Shown: positions 1 to 10,249 of the stretch, in pieces | Layout: every line of letters starts with the position of its first letter | Numbering within the stretch: position 1 is the stretch's first letter | Origin: Teratosphaeria epicoccoides | Taxonomy: Eukaryota > Ascomycota > Dothideomycetes > Mycosphaerellales > Teratosphaeriaceae | Direction of reading: 5' to 3' | NCBI GenBank assembly: GCA_021401465.1 | Contig: JADDMT010000265.1 | Location: forward strand, 1-22,052 | DNA length: 22,052 nt | The notes under the pieces: model-generated | Seen by the model: only the letters and a program-made list of their open reading frames with translations | What the model was told of the DNA's origin: nothing | Databases searched by the model: none | Program-made: the position numbers and the translations under genes

Positions 1-124
1 CCATCTCGCTAAGGTGAATGGATTCGAGCTACTACGTGATTTGAGGTATAGCGGCAACTTGTTCTCGTAGTGTCGGTTGACTGTCGCTAGAGCTTGAACT
101 AACAGTTGAAGAACTACTTGACAT
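1..124 (-). pseudogene. Element A2: N-terminal fragment of Gag
   Basis: This is the first ~41 codons of the Gag polyprotein of a family A chromovirus. It reads leftward from an ATG at 122-124 and runs off the left edge. The start was chosen because the same ATG is present in A1 at 9157-9159, in frame with the A1 zinc knuckle about 930 nt downstream. The N-terminus is Ser-rich and reaches a doubled TAG also seen in A1, so these stops are probably former Gln or Trp codons. This copy is less mutated than A1: several CAA/TCA codons here are TAA/TTA in A1. A 59-nt leader (125-183) separates the ATG from the LTR. Identity rests on collinear similarity to A1. Confidence 0.8.
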
Positions 125-183
125 AGGGGTATGTTAAGCGCTCGCCGAGTCTCCTGATGCTTCCCTAGAAGTAGTGCTCAAAA

Positions 184-673
184 TGTCATAAGGGTAGGTA
201 CCGATAGCAGGAAGGTGACCAGGTGTTAGACTCGGGAGCTGTGAAGAATATCGACAATGGTAGTTAACCTTGTAACTGACTCTCCTCTAAGCAAGAGAGG
301 ATTGAATTGAGATTGAGCACGAAGCTCCTAACTGCCTGTCCTAAAGCCATCCCTATATACTAGAGAGCGACAGAGCAGCTCTGTTAGATCTGTCGACAGA
401 CCTGACAGATCCGTGTCTGTGGATCTATGGACTAACCCCACAGATCTAAGGGTCTGTCATCACGTGACAGATCCCTTCTTCCTTGCAAGCCCATGGATCT
501 GTAGACTAACCCTACAGATCCAGGGATCTGTCCTCATGTGACAGATCCTTTCTTCTATGACTATGCCTATGACTCATAGTACTCCCATGACGGTACTATG
601 ACTCATAGCACTCAGGACCCACATGATCCTGTATCCTACAGTACTCCGGATAGTACTCCTGACACTCATGACA
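184..673 (-). repeat. Element A2 5' LTR (490 bp)
   Basis: This LTR starts TGTCATAAGG and ends CTCATGACA on the plus strand, giving 6-bp terminal inverted repeats (TGTCAT/ATGACA). It matches both LTRs of A1 along its length but is 13 bp longer and keeps more CpA/TpG sites. Because the element reads leftward and Gag lies to its left, this is the 5' LTR. Its 3' partner lies beyond the left edge. The right edge abuts B3 RT sequence. Confidence 0.9.
421..548. repeat. Two-copy array of GATCTGT stem-loops inside the A2 LTR
   Basis: Two diverged copies of a ~56-bp module begin near 421 and near 495. Each holds two stem-loops. In the second, GATCTGTAG/CTACAGATC pairs across a 7-nt loop (496-520) and GGATCTGTC/GACAGATCC pairs across 7 nt (524-548). 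The first contains the E-box-like CACGTG. Both A1 LTRs hold the same array (for example 3013-3039 and 9529-9555, each with a 10-bp stem). A role in LTR transcription or RNA structure is possible but is inference. Confidence 0.75.
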
Positions 674-678
674 AATAA
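674..678. other. Presumed target-site duplication of A2 (AATAA)
   Basis: The five bases directly after the A2 LTR are AATAA. In the uninterrupted copy B2 the same RT sequence reads through AATAA at 15604-15608, so this is the insertion point. The matching duplicate should sit next to the A2 3' LTR outside the window. Confidence 0.6.
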
Positions 679-2697
679 GCACTTCTTTAGGTTCACATAC
701 AGAGTAAACTTGCGGAGCTATTCGAGCATTATCCTTAGGTGCCGAATATGCTCCTCCTTCGAGTCAGAGTAGACTAGTATATCGTCTAAATATACTACGT
801 AGCAGGTGTTAACGAGGCCGGCTAGGGCCTAGTTAATATACGCTTAGAACGTTACTAGTATGTTAGTCAAGCTAAACGGCATCACTATATACTCGAAGTA
901 TCTGTACTACGTTCAGAATGTAGTCTTCTACTCGTCGCCCTTCTAGATCGGTATCTAGTAGTAGGCGTCCTTCAAGTCAATAGACGAGAAGATGGCGGCG
1001 CGACCGAGGCGGTCAAGCGTCTCGCTAATAAGTAGTAGGGGGCAGCGGTTCTTCTAGGTTACCGCGTTAAGGCCCCTATAGTTAACGTATAGGCGGAGCG
1101 TGTTGTCCTTCTTCAGGACGAACATAACTAACGCTCTAACCTCGCTGTCGCTTCGTCGGATCCACGCGTTCCTTTGCGCCTTGTAGAGGTAGTCTCGAAG
1201 TGTTTCAAGCTACGATTCCGACATAGGGTATAGAGGTTAATACAGAGGATTGTAACCCTCCTTAAGGTTAATCGCGTGTTCTGCGTCTAGGGCCTAGGCA
1301 TAGGCCGTAGCCTCTACGTCGAAAATATCGGCGTATTCCTCTAACTTAGGCAGGAGGGTAACGTCTTCCCTGACGTTCTGTACGCGGACCGCATACATAC
1401 ATTAGACCTTCTTCATGTCCTTGTAGAAGCCATGTGCGTCACGCATCCTTACTATAGGACCTTCGCCTTTAGAGCTATAGAACTAGTTGTTAGTAGCTCT
1501 ATTAACAACGACTCCCTGCTTGTAGCGCTAAGGGCAGCCTAGTAGGAGCTCCTTATTAGGAATGTCTTTAGCGTAGAAGACTTCATGAGTCTCGCGCTTT
1601 TCTCCTAAGGAGTCCGCGAGTTAGAGGCGCACGTTGTACGCGCCTTGAGCCGCTACGCCTTTGCCCTAAAAGGACTTCATAGTAGGCAGCAGGGCTCCTA
1701 GAATTAGCTTTAAACCAAGCCGTACGATTACCCTCTAGGGTATCACGTTAACCTCCGCAAGGTCGTCTAACATATAGTCTACTAGCTTAAGCAAGCCATT
1801 AACTCGGACCGCACCGGATAGGCGCTAGGCAGGCCACGAGTCTACACTATTAGTAACAGACAGCTTAGATACCCGCGGCAGCTATTCGGCTGTCTCGGGC
1901 TTGTCCTTCTTTCGCCTCCCCTCTAGGGAGGTTTCAGACACCTTGCTTACCTTTTTCCTATTACTTCGTTTAGGACAGCAAGCCGCCTAGTAGTCCCTTG
2001 CTCTACAGATGTGGCAGCTACTCAGAGGCTTCTCGCTACTGTCTTTTAGCTTAGAGGGCTTGCTCCTCCTAAATGAACTACCGCGTTAGGCGTGACCCCT
2101 AGGGCGCTTGTAATAGCGGCCCTTTAGTAGGTCCTTAGGGCTTAGACACTTATTGTCCTTGCTGCCTAATTTTCCATTTCGCTTCAAGGTAATCTCTATA
2201 CGTGTCGCAAGGGACACGAGGTCTTGCCGAGTTGTCAGAAGTTCATGAAAAGTCATGATTGTATTCTGAAGATTGTTATTAAGTTTAACAAGTAAGTGCC
2301 GCACGCATTACGTCTTAGTATAGGGTAGCATCTGTCTCTCGAGCGTAGTAAGGTAGGTAGCGAAGCTAGAGGTTATTTGTCCCTTCCTCTGCTTAGCCTT
2401 CTCGTACCTGACAGACATAGTAAGGGCGCGATTCCCTAGATCCTCGACCTAGTCGACACAGAACTAGCGAAAGTCCGCCTATGTATACGTACTGTCGTAG
2501 ACCCGCATAAGGTCATACTGCTCATACTAATTGTTGCGAGGTTCCTTATCCTCTTTAAGCTACATTACACTAAAGGCAACCTATTCGCCCTCTATAGAAT
2601 ATCCGTGTAGGTTAAGCACAAAAACTGCCTAACACGCCTGCAAGAAAGTCCGAGCCTCCTTTAAGGTGTCTCCCTTAAACGGCTTTAGGTTGCGTGC

Positions 2698-2702
2698 ATT
2701 AC
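2698..2702. other. Target-site duplication of A1, left copy (ATTAC)
   Basis: ATTAC precedes the 3' LTR of A1 and is repeated exactly at 9696-9700 after the 5' LTR. B1 has the empty site as a single GTAAT (18053-18057, opposite strand) in the same Gag sequence. This proves one retroviral-type insertion with 5-bp staggered cuts. Confidence 0.97.
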
Positions 2703-3179
2703 TGTCATAAGGGTAGGTAATAATAGCAGGAAGGTAACTAGGTGTTAGACTCGCAGAGCTGTAAAGAACATTGACAATAGTAGTTAACCTTGTAACTAAC
2801 TCTCCTCTAAGCAAGAGAGGATTAAATTGAGATTAAGCACAAAGCTCCTAACTGCCTGTCCTAAAGCTATCCCTATATACTAGAGAGACAGAGCAGCTCT
2901 GTTAGATCTGTTAACAGACCCGACAGATCTATGTCTATAGATCTATAGACTAACCCTACAGATCTGAGGGTCTATTATCCTATGATAGATCCCTTCTCTC
3001 CTATAGGCCTGTAGATCTGTAGACTAACCCTACAGATCTAGGGATCTATCCTTATGTAATAGATCCTTTCTCCTATAACTATGCTTATGACTTATAGTAC
3101 TCCTATGACTATACTATGACTTATAGTACTTAGGACCCTCATAATCCTGTGACTCATAGTACTCCTGACACTCATGACA
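2703..3179 (-). repeat. Element A1 3' LTR (477 bp)
   Basis: The plus strand runs TGTCATAAGG...CTCATGACA. It has the same length as the other A1 LTR, with scattered C/T and G/A differences, mostly in CpA/TpG context. It contains the GATCTGT stem-loop array (one 10-bp stem at 3013-3039, 7-nt loop) and a degenerate ACTCATAGTACT tract near the right end. Confidence 0.95.
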
Positions 3180-3202
3180 CTATCCCCCTCTTAGCCTAGC
3201 TC
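3180..3202 (-). other. Polypurine tract of A1 and conserved upstream block
   Basis: On the minus strand the bases just before the 3' LTR are purine-rich (AAGAGGGGGATAG), the expected primer site for plus-strand DNA synthesis. The 23-nt block matches the equivalent block of element C (13447-13469) at 19 of 23 positions by eye, including the motif GCTAGGCTA. This is unusual for families whose LTRs are unrelated. Confidence 0.8.
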
Positions 3203-3295
3203 GTCCCTAAGCTAACTTATTAGTGTAGGGTTTCTCTTGTTATTTCCTTTCGTGCTATAATATCTTCTCTTTCTACATTACTACCTTGTGTCATC

Positions 3296-3892
3296 CTAGA
3301 CACTAACGCCCCTTTAACGTAGAAACGTAAACACTACGCGAATCGAATCTATCGTTAGGGCTAGGATAGCATAAAGTCCTGTACTTAGTGTCAAGAGTTA
3401 AAGCTCGTTTGTTAGGTACACATTTCCTTAGGGAAATGTTTGTAATGTCACTTTAGTAACTGTTAGAGTTACGACGCGAAGGTAACAGAGGTTAAATAGA
3501 AGAAGTTAGGCGATTAGCAGAAAAGACTAATTGCCGATCTCGATCGTGCGAAGGCAGTCCTAGCCGAGGCTTCGTAGAAGATGATAGAGGCGCATGCAAA
3601 GGAGATGCGTCTTCGAAAACAGTTAGACATAGTCGACTAGGAGGTCGAAGATAGTCGCGCTCTCGAGGAGCGCGAGATCAGGGAGGATGAGGCCAAGGAA
3701 CAGGCCCTCTTGCAGGCTAGGTTTCTTCTTAACCTAGATCCTTTAGCGGGTCTCGCTCTTAGTCCTATGATATAGAGCGTAATAGAGGGTTTCGCTAACG
3801 CCTCCTATTAGGGTTTCCTGGATGGCGTGATAGCCGAGCCGGTCGACGGCGTCCCGCAGGAGTCTAGTCGTGGCTTAGGATCTTCTTCCTAG
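3296..3892 (+). pseudogene. Antisense gene of element A1: Cys-rich (Zn2Cys6-like) plus coiled-coil protein, stop-riddled
   Basis: This frame lies on the strand opposite pol, between pol and the 3' LTR. Around 3380-3460 it reads S-C-T-stop-C, six residues, C, eight residues, K-C-L-stop-C, then a Tyr-Asp where a final Cys-Asp is expected. That is C-X2-C-X6-C-X8-C-X2-C-X7-(C to Y), the spacing of a fungal Zn(II)2Cys6 cluster. About 3470-3720 follows as a charged, Glu/Lys/Arg/Leu-rich helix (for example AKEMRLRKQLDIVD), a likely coiled coil. The tail ends GLGSSS-TAG at 3890-3892. That TAG may itself be a mutated Gln. The start is unresolved; no in-frame ATG is obvious, and 3296 is only the approximate left limit of convincing sequence. 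Its 3' end overlaps the pol stop (3875-3877) tail to tail. Function is unknown. Element C carries a homologous-looking gene in the same position. DNA binding is inference from cysteine spacing. Confidence 0.75.
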
Positions 3893-6800
3893 GTTCGTTC
3901 CTTTCTCGAAACTCTGTATCTTTTGCTAACAGTTTCGCAGATGTTCTAGGGGTTCCTAGGTATTCTCGGTACTCCTATATCCTTCCTATTTTACTAAGTA
4001 CTCTCGCTGTCCGTCCTGCTAGCAAGTGTCGACAATCTTTTCGATAGTGTACTCCGGTTCTTCTACTTTAGGGTCGAGTAGTAAGGGTTCTGTTTGCAGT
4101 GTAGCGTCTAGTGCTGCTTGTTCTAGCAGAGAGACATAGAACACAGGGTGTATCTCCATCTGCTTAGGTAGCTGTAACTCAAAATTAACTAGTCCCTTCT
4201 TAGCCTTAATCCTAAATGGTCCTAGTTTTACAGCGTCTAGTTTTTTACTTGGCTTGTCTGATTTGATGTGACAGCGGAGGAGATATACCTTGTCCCCCTC
4301 CTTTAGAATTAGTCCCTTAATTCTCTTACGATTCGCGTACTATGCCATGTTCTGCTAATAGAACTACAGGTCGAGTCGTGCTTCTGTTTGCAGTTAGCGT
4401 AGATGTTCTACTTGTCCGAGTGCTGCTAGATTCGGATTACTAGCTAAGACTTTCGGAATGTCTTCTATAGCTGATCTATATGCCATCTAAAAAGGCGAGA
4501 GTCCTGTTAACTCTGCTAGCATACTATTATACGCGAGCTGTGCTATTAGCAACAACTCTACCTAGTTGTTCTAGTCCCTATTTACATAGGATCGAAGGTA
4601 CTATTCTAACGTCTGATTTAGACGTTCTGTCTGTCTATCTATCTAAGGGTAGAAGGAAGTACTTAGTCAATGTTTGACCTAGAATTGTCTTATTAGGGCT
4701 CTCTAGAAGTTAGAGGTAAACACGGATCCTCGATCCGTTACTAGGTCCTATAGCATACTATGTAGTACTACTACCCATTTAATGAAGACATGCGCGATAT
4801 CTTTAGTCTTAAAGTCTTTGCAATAAGGGATAAACTTCCTAAACTTAGTGAATTAGTCGACTACTACCATAATCCTGTCGAAGAACTCATTAGTAGCGGG
4901 TTCTCTCGACTAAGGTAGTTTAACGATAAAGTCCATGGCGAGCGATTCCTATGGCCGTTAAGGTACCCTAAGTAGTTGTAGTAGCCTATACAGTTTGTGA
5001 CAGTCGTGCTTACTTCGTCAGCAAGTTACATATTAACAGACGTAGTCCTTGATTGCCTTGCTCATCCTAGGGAAGTAATATTCTTGTCAGAGAATTTGCT
5101 TCATTTTAGACACCCCTAGGTATCCTGCCTAAGGTACGTCGTGTCAGAGCTATAGTAGTTCCGATTGTAAAGACGTTAGCACGTATACTAATCCTTGAAA
5201 TAGAACGATTCTGTCTTCGTCTTCCTAATCCTCCTGTCTATTAATGTCATTACGGATAGCGAGTGCAGTTAGGTCGTAGACTAGCGCGTCCTTCAGGTCG
5301 TCCTGAAATTCACTAGTCTATGTGACAGTTATAGCCGCGAGTTAGTTAACTCCTAGCGTGCTATTGTTATTTTCCTAGAGAACAGCATGTTTCTCCTGCT
5401 TCACGCCCTTCATGTAGTCCGTCTAGCGGCTAAGTGCATCAGCGCGTGCGTTATTAGTCCCCTTGCGATAGACAATCTTGCAGTTAGAACTAGAGAGCTC
5501 CTTACTCTACCGAACCTATCGTCAGTTTAACTCTTTCGTCATTATGAAGTATTGCAAGTTCCTATAGTCTGTATAGACCGTGACCTAGTGCTTAGAACCT
5601 TCTAAGTAGACTTGCTAGGCCTTGTAGGCGTCTACTATAGCTAGAAGTTCTTTGTCGTAGACGTCGTAACGGAGTTTAGGTCCAGACAATTTCCTCGAGT
5701 AGTAGGCGACTAGCTAGAGTCGTCTACTCGGTCCTAGTTAACTTAAGCATGCCCCGAGTGCCGCGTCGGAGGCATCTGTTTCGACTATAATAGGCTTATC
5801 TAGGTCGAATACAAGTAAGATTAGCTGATCTGTAAATCGTCGCTTAAGTTCCTTGAAGGCATTCTGTTAGGCGTCGTCCTATACGAATGGTGTATCCTTC
5901 GTCGTAAGAGTCGTAAGTAGTACCGTAATCTTCGAATAGTTTGCCACAAATCTCCTGTAGAAGTTAGCGAATCTAAGGAAGGACTATACTTCCTTAACAT
6001 TAGTCGGCGTAGGCTACTCTTTCACGACTTAGACTTTCTTAGTGTCTATCTTGATTCTATTCTATGCTACTACGTAGCCAAGGAATTGTACTTCCTGCTT
6101 ATGAAACTCGCTCTTCTAAGGCTTAACCTTTAGCCGGTAATCCTAGAGTTTCTAAAGTACCTTACGCACGTAAGTCCTATGTTCTTCGATCGTCCGGGAG
6201 TAGACGAGGATGTCGTCTAGGTATATAACCACAAAGACGTCAAGGTACTCTTGTAGCACATTGTTAATAAATGCCTGCTATGTAGCTAGGGCGTTTGTTA
6301 ACCTAAATAGCATGACTATGTACTCGTAGTGTCTGAACCTAGTTCGGAACGTAGTCTTCTATTCTTCGCCTTCCTTAATTCGAATTCGGTTATACGCTCC
6401 AGGTATGTCGAACTTCGAGAACCACATTGCTCCTTGTAGGCGATCCTGTAATTCTAAGAGCAAAGGAAGCAGATAACTATTCTTTATCGTGATGTCGTTT
6501 AATCTACAATAATCTATGTAGAGTCGCTAGTCATCTTCCTACTTAGGCATAAACAGGATTAGATATCCGGCTAGAGACTACGACTTACGGATGAAGCCTT
6601 TCCGGAGGTTGTCTTCTAGGTACTTCCGGAGAATCTCTAGTTTCGCCGCTAACAACAGGCGAACTAATTGCTTCGTAAGTATCTTGCTAGGGAGTAAGGG
6701 TATCCTGTAGTCCTACTCCTAGTGTTCTAGCAGAGCTTCTTAGTCGGGTTCCTCCTTGAAAAGAGTAGCGAACTCTTTATATTTATTAGGAACTATGAAT

Positions 6801-7480
6801 TCGACCTTGACTTCCGATTGCGTTACTTTAACCTATAGGACGTGTACTTCCTGTTCTAGATCCTTGATAGCAGCTACTATCTCGCTTGAAGTCATAGCAC
6901 ATATTTCGATCTTGCCTAGTACGTCGTGTACTATAGGTAGAGGTATCGATCTTAAGAGTTCTAGGAACTAGATCCTCTCATTCTTCTAGTCGATATAGGG
7001 GTTAGCGTTTCTTAGCCATAGTAACCCTAGTACTACATCCGAGCCTAGTGACTCTGTGATGTCGAACTAGAGCATCTCTTAGTAGCGTCCTATCCGTAGA
7101 GGCATCATCTCGGTCTCTTTGTCAACTACTCCTTAGTTGTACGTGACCGGCTTTCTATTAATCGCTTATAGCGAGAAAGCATTTGTCTTCGCCTGTAGCT
7201 TTATCCTAGCTATCCTGGCGAACTTAGGCGTCATGAAGATTCTAGTATATCCTGAATCTATTAAGGCCCTAGCTAGCGTCTCGTCGATGTGTACCTATAC
7301 TCTAAGGTTGTTCGCGTATCTGGCGCCGATCGCGGCACATCGTTGTAGCCCTGTCTAGTCTGTCCGTAGGTCTAATTCTAGCGGACCTTGTCGTTTCCCG
7401 AATAACTGTCTTCTCGGACTAGTTTAGGGATAACACGGTCTCGGCTTCTTCTCTAAGCGTTACCGTTTTCTGGCCTAAGA
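3875..7480 (-). pseudogene. pol: Element A1 Pol: protease, RT, RNase H, integrase, chromodomain
   Basis: One frame runs leftward from about 7480 to a TAA at 3875-3877. It has protease I-D-S-G-Y at about 7258 (retropepsin D-S-G) and RT Y-L-D-D at 6212-6223. RNase H follows with V-E-T-D-A-S and Y-D-K-E-L-L at about 5830-5640. The integrase zinc domain at about 5160-5010 has one His changed to Tyr. The integrase core has M-D-F-I at 4936, T-D-R-G-S-V-F and Q-T-E-R-L-N, so D, D and E are all still visible. A chromodomain at about 4051-3925 (Y-T-I-E-K-I...E-Y-L-V-K...E-G-Y) would normally steer integration to methylated-histone chromatin. Many TAG/TAA stops interrupt it. Codon phase is unchanged from 7258 to 4051 (checked arithmetically at several motifs). 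Pol is offset by -1 relative to gag. Its true start is uncertain. Confidence 0.92.
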
Positions 7481-9159
7481 GGTCGTTCTCGCCCTTAGCC
7501 TTGCTGTTCCTGCGTGTTCCTTGCGTACTCTATCTTTAAGTAGTAGACTTGGAGTCGTAGCGCTTGTGGAATCTGAATACCTTCGTAGGTTAGGTAGCCT
7601 CCCTAGGGCGTGAACTCTACCCCGAACGGTACAATTTCTTGGACAACTTTCTAATGCGCATGAGGTTAAGCTACGACCGGTAGTCTCCTTAGGTGTCGTC
7701 ACATACGGTCGGCTAGTTCGTCATACTAAAGCTAGTCGACGTGTTATACTCTATTAATCTATAGGCAAGCCTAAGCCTACTAGTTCTGTATGATTTAGAT
7801 AATGTCAAGTCTGATGTCATGCGGCGGCATAGCCTATCACTCTATGCTCTTGTCTTCCTCGGAATCAGGAATGACGGCTTCGACAAGCTCGTAGTTGTCG
7901 TCTAAACCTTCTTCTTCTTCTTCTAGCTCCTGTTACCTCAGGACTATCGCACTAGAAGGTGTACCCCTTAGCGCACAGATCGACTATGCCTTGTTTCGGC
8001 TAGGGTACTATCCGGAACTATCTTTATCACTCTTGTGAATTCGACAATCGTCGTCGTAGCACGCAGTCTAAGTAAGTACGGCATAGTCCGGTTCTTGAGT
8101 AGCAGCGGCCTTTTACTTAGGTGCCGTCGTTGTCGCGCGAGCCTGCTCTATCCTAGGCAGTTCCTGTCGTTAATTCTTCGCAAAACACTCGCGGGCAAAG
8201 TGTCCTTTCTTTCCACAGTTGTAGCACTCGAGATTACTCTTGTCGAATAGCTTCTTCGGACTATTCTAGGGAGGAGAGCCCTTCCGCGGCTTTCCTCGGG
8301 GTCTATTCCTTAGACGCCCCTTAGTCGCATCTAACTCCATAGGTTAGAGACCGTAGTAATCGCTTCGCCATTTTGGTGCTAATCGTTAGACCTTATAGTT
8401 AGCCTGCGCTAGCCTGCAATTTCTATGTTGTCGTTCTTACTGTTATTCCTAGACGCGATTATTGATTCTAATCGCGAGATCGCTCATTTCCTTGAATGTC
8501 GTTAGCCGATCTCCTCAGGCAATTTCGTCTTTAACCGTCTCCTTTAGTCCCTAGTAGAACTAAGCGGCTAAAGCATTATCATTCTAGTCGACTCGAGCAG
8601 AGAGGGTCTAAAAGTCCGCGCGGTACTTAGTAGCAGAACCCTTCTGCTAAATTCCTAGGAGAGCTCTCTCGGCCTCTTGTTGCTTATTACTAAGCCTAAA
8701 CGCTTCGCGTAATGCCTTAAACAAAGACTTGTCTAAGTTAAGAATCTCCCTAGTCGTCGTCTTCCTAGCTTCGACAGTGCCGACATGATCTAGATAATCT
8801 GTTAGATGAGGCTAGATAAACTCGAACGCTAGTCCTTTTAGGTAAGAGATAATATATATCATTCGCTTATGATGTGTCGTAAACCGTTCTGTATCTACAT
8901 TAAATGCTAACTAGCATTATAGGATAAACATCTCGACTTGAGATCGTTATCCTATGAACTCTGTCAGGCTTCCTATCATAAAGTCGTTGTTGCCGTGTCT
9001 ATTCCTAGTAGTTAAACCTGCGACAGATGCTAGAGCTATCTTGCTAAGGTGAATAGATTCGAGCTACTACGTAATTTGAGGTATAGCGGCAACTTGTTCT
9101 CGTGGTGTTAGTTAACTGTCGCTAGAAGTTAAACTAACAGTTAAAGAACTACTTAACAT
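7453..9159 (-). pseudogene. gag: Element A1 Gag with CCHC zinc knuckle
   Basis: This is the structural polyprotein that packages the element RNA. It starts at ATG 9157-9159, after a 59-nt leader from the LTR and shared with A2. The central part (about 8900-8480) resembles the retrotransposon Gag domain, including YRADF and FKEMSDLAIRINNRV. A perfect C-Y-N-C-G-K-K-G-H-F-A-R-E-C knuckle lies at 8185-8226, in frame with the ATG. An acidic run of Glu residues is near 7910. Stops are again mainly TAG. The end is placed at a TAG at 7453-7455, but this could be a mutated Gln; the same frame meets another TAG at 7273-7275. Readable Gag and Pol frames overlap in about 7330-7500, the likely -1 frameshift zone. 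Confidence 0.9.
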
Positions 9160-9218
9160 AGGCGTATGTTAAGCGCTTGACGAGTCCCCTAATGCTTCCT
9201 TAGAAGTAGTGCTTAAAA

Positions 9219-9695
9219 TGTCATAAGGGTAGGTGCTAATAGCAGGAAGGTGACTAGGTGTTAGACTCGCAGAGCTGTAAAGAACATTGACAATAGTAGT
9301 TAACCTTGTAACTAACTCTCCTCTAAGCAAGAGAGGATTAAATTAAGATTAAGCACGAAGCTCCTAACTACCTGTCCTAAAGCTATCCCTATATACTAGA
9401 GAGACAGAGTAGCTCTGTTAGATCTGTCGACAGACCTAACAGATCCGTGTCTATAGATCTATAGACTAACCCTACAGATCCGAGGGTCTGTTATCCTATA
9501 ACAGATCCCTTCTCCCCTATAGGCTTTTAGATCTGTAGACTAACCCTACAGATCTAGGGATCTGTCCTCACGTGACAGATCCTTTCTCCTATAACTGTGC
9601 TTATGACTCATAGTACTCCTATGACTATACTATAACTCATAGTACTTAGGACCCTCATGATCCTATGACTCATAGTACTCCTAACACTCATGACA
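9219..9695 (-). repeat. Element A1 5' LTR (477 bp)
   Basis: This is the 5' LTR because gag lies to its left on the minus strand. Ends are TGTCAT/ATGACA. The GATCTGT stem-loops are preserved, including a 10-bp stem at 9529-9555 and GGATCTGTC/GACAGATCC flanking CACGTG. The leader to its left shows no obvious match to a standard tRNA-type primer site (no TGG start), so the priming mode is unknown. Confidence 0.95.
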
Positions 9696-9700
9696 ATTAC
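9696..9700. other. Target-site duplication of A1, right copy (ATTAC)
   Basis: Exact duplicate of 2698-2702. B3 Gag sequence resumes immediately after it. Confidence 0.97.
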
Positions 9701-10178
9701 GACTACCTCCTAGTTAGCCTACCATGGCCCCGAATTCAGGCACTAGACTCGCGGGCACACGCGGAGAGTCTACGCCTACTAGTAAGTTATCTTCGCGGGT
9801 CCCTAGCATGAAATCTCGCTAGATTTCTTCGTCCGCTAGTTTATTAGTACTACTCATAGTAACGTCTTCGTCGTCCTCGCCGTTGTCGCTGCTAGAAGCG
9901 GTGCGGCTCTAGCTCCGGTTTGCAAGGTAGTTTGCGACCTAATCGACAATCATGGCTACAAGGGCTAGGTCGATAGTCAGGGTTAGCTGCGGTCCCTATG
10001 CAGGGGGTCTATTACCTTGTCTGCTGCGTAATTAGCCTCTAGCGGAACCGTCGCTTAATGCAGTGTCACTCGTAGCAGGTACTTCTGCAGGCTAGTTACT
10101 TAGGCTAGCTTTGCCATCGCGGGTGCTTAGGATAGCGCTCGCTACGCGTTAGTTACGAGTTTGTAGTACTCTAGACAT
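9701..10178 (-). pseudogene. gag: Element B3: N-terminal Gag
   Basis: Collinear with B1 17575-18052. The start is ATG at 10176-10178 (M-S-R-V-L), also present in B1. Codon 6 is CAA here and TGA in B1, pointing to an ancestral CGA. Codon 10 is TAA in both. An acidic, Ser/Asp/Glu-rich stretch lies near 9850-9900. Gag continues left of A1 at 2702, and rejoining at the single GTAAT site restores collinearity with B1. N-terminal Gag segments of this kind are poorly conserved, so identity rests on the B1 match. Confidence 0.85.
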
Positions 10179-10249
10179 ATCGTAGTATTCTCTACTAGAC
10201 TGCAAAGTAGGGGGGAGAAGGCAGAACTAATATAGATGTATATGCTATA

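Larger units (their letters stand above)
674..2702 (-). pseudogene. Element B3: Gag-Pol remnant, RT back to mid-Gag
   Basis: This is the left part of the B3 polyprotein, read leftward and collinear with B1 (about 18058-20075). Running 5' to 3' on the minus strand it holds mid-Gag (from 2702), a CCHC knuckle at 1975-2016 (C-HI-C-RARD-Y-stop-AAC-C, zinc-binding His changed to Tyr), and the protease-region sequence with D-Y-M at 1771-1779. RT follows with an intact Y-L-D-D at 781-792 and is cut at 674 by A2. In-frame stops are mostly TAG at positions where Gln or Trp is expected. The open stretches at 2086-2304 and 2629-2814 are pieces of this Gag, the second running on into the A1 LTR. It is not functional. 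RT, RNase H and integrase normally copy and integrate the element; here only a truncated RT remains. Confidence 0.88.
2703..9695 (-). mobile_element. Element A1: complete Ty3/Gypsy chromovirus, 6,993 bp, RIP-degraded
   Basis: This is a full-length element with two 477-bp LTRs (2703-3179 and 9219-9695), a perfect 5-bp target duplication and a 6,039-bp internal region. On the minus strand the order is 5' LTR, 59-nt leader, gag with CCHC knuckle, protease, RT, RNase H, integrase, chromodomain, then polypurine tract and 3' LTR. That order (integrase after RNase H) and the chromodomain define a chromovirus. An extra gene lies on the opposite strand between pol and the 3' LTR. The pol frame is continuous from protease to chromodomain except for stops, so damage is by point mutation and not by indels. 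It is inserted in the B3 Gag. It is dead as an autonomous element but still a possible target for RIP and silencing. Confidence 0.96.

Noticed and set aside
4480..4677. Open frame on the plus strand, 65 residues
   Set aside because: Lies antisense to the A1 integrase core, whose domains are clear on the minus strand. No recognisable features; chance opening.
6756..8250. Three plus-strand open frames (6756-6971, 7137-7358, 8035-8250) and a minus-strand one at 7475-7702
   Set aside because: The plus-strand ones are antisense shadows of A1 gag-pol. The minus-strand one is in the pol phase but opposite coherent Gag sequence in the other frame. It may touch the frameshift zone but is not a separate gene.
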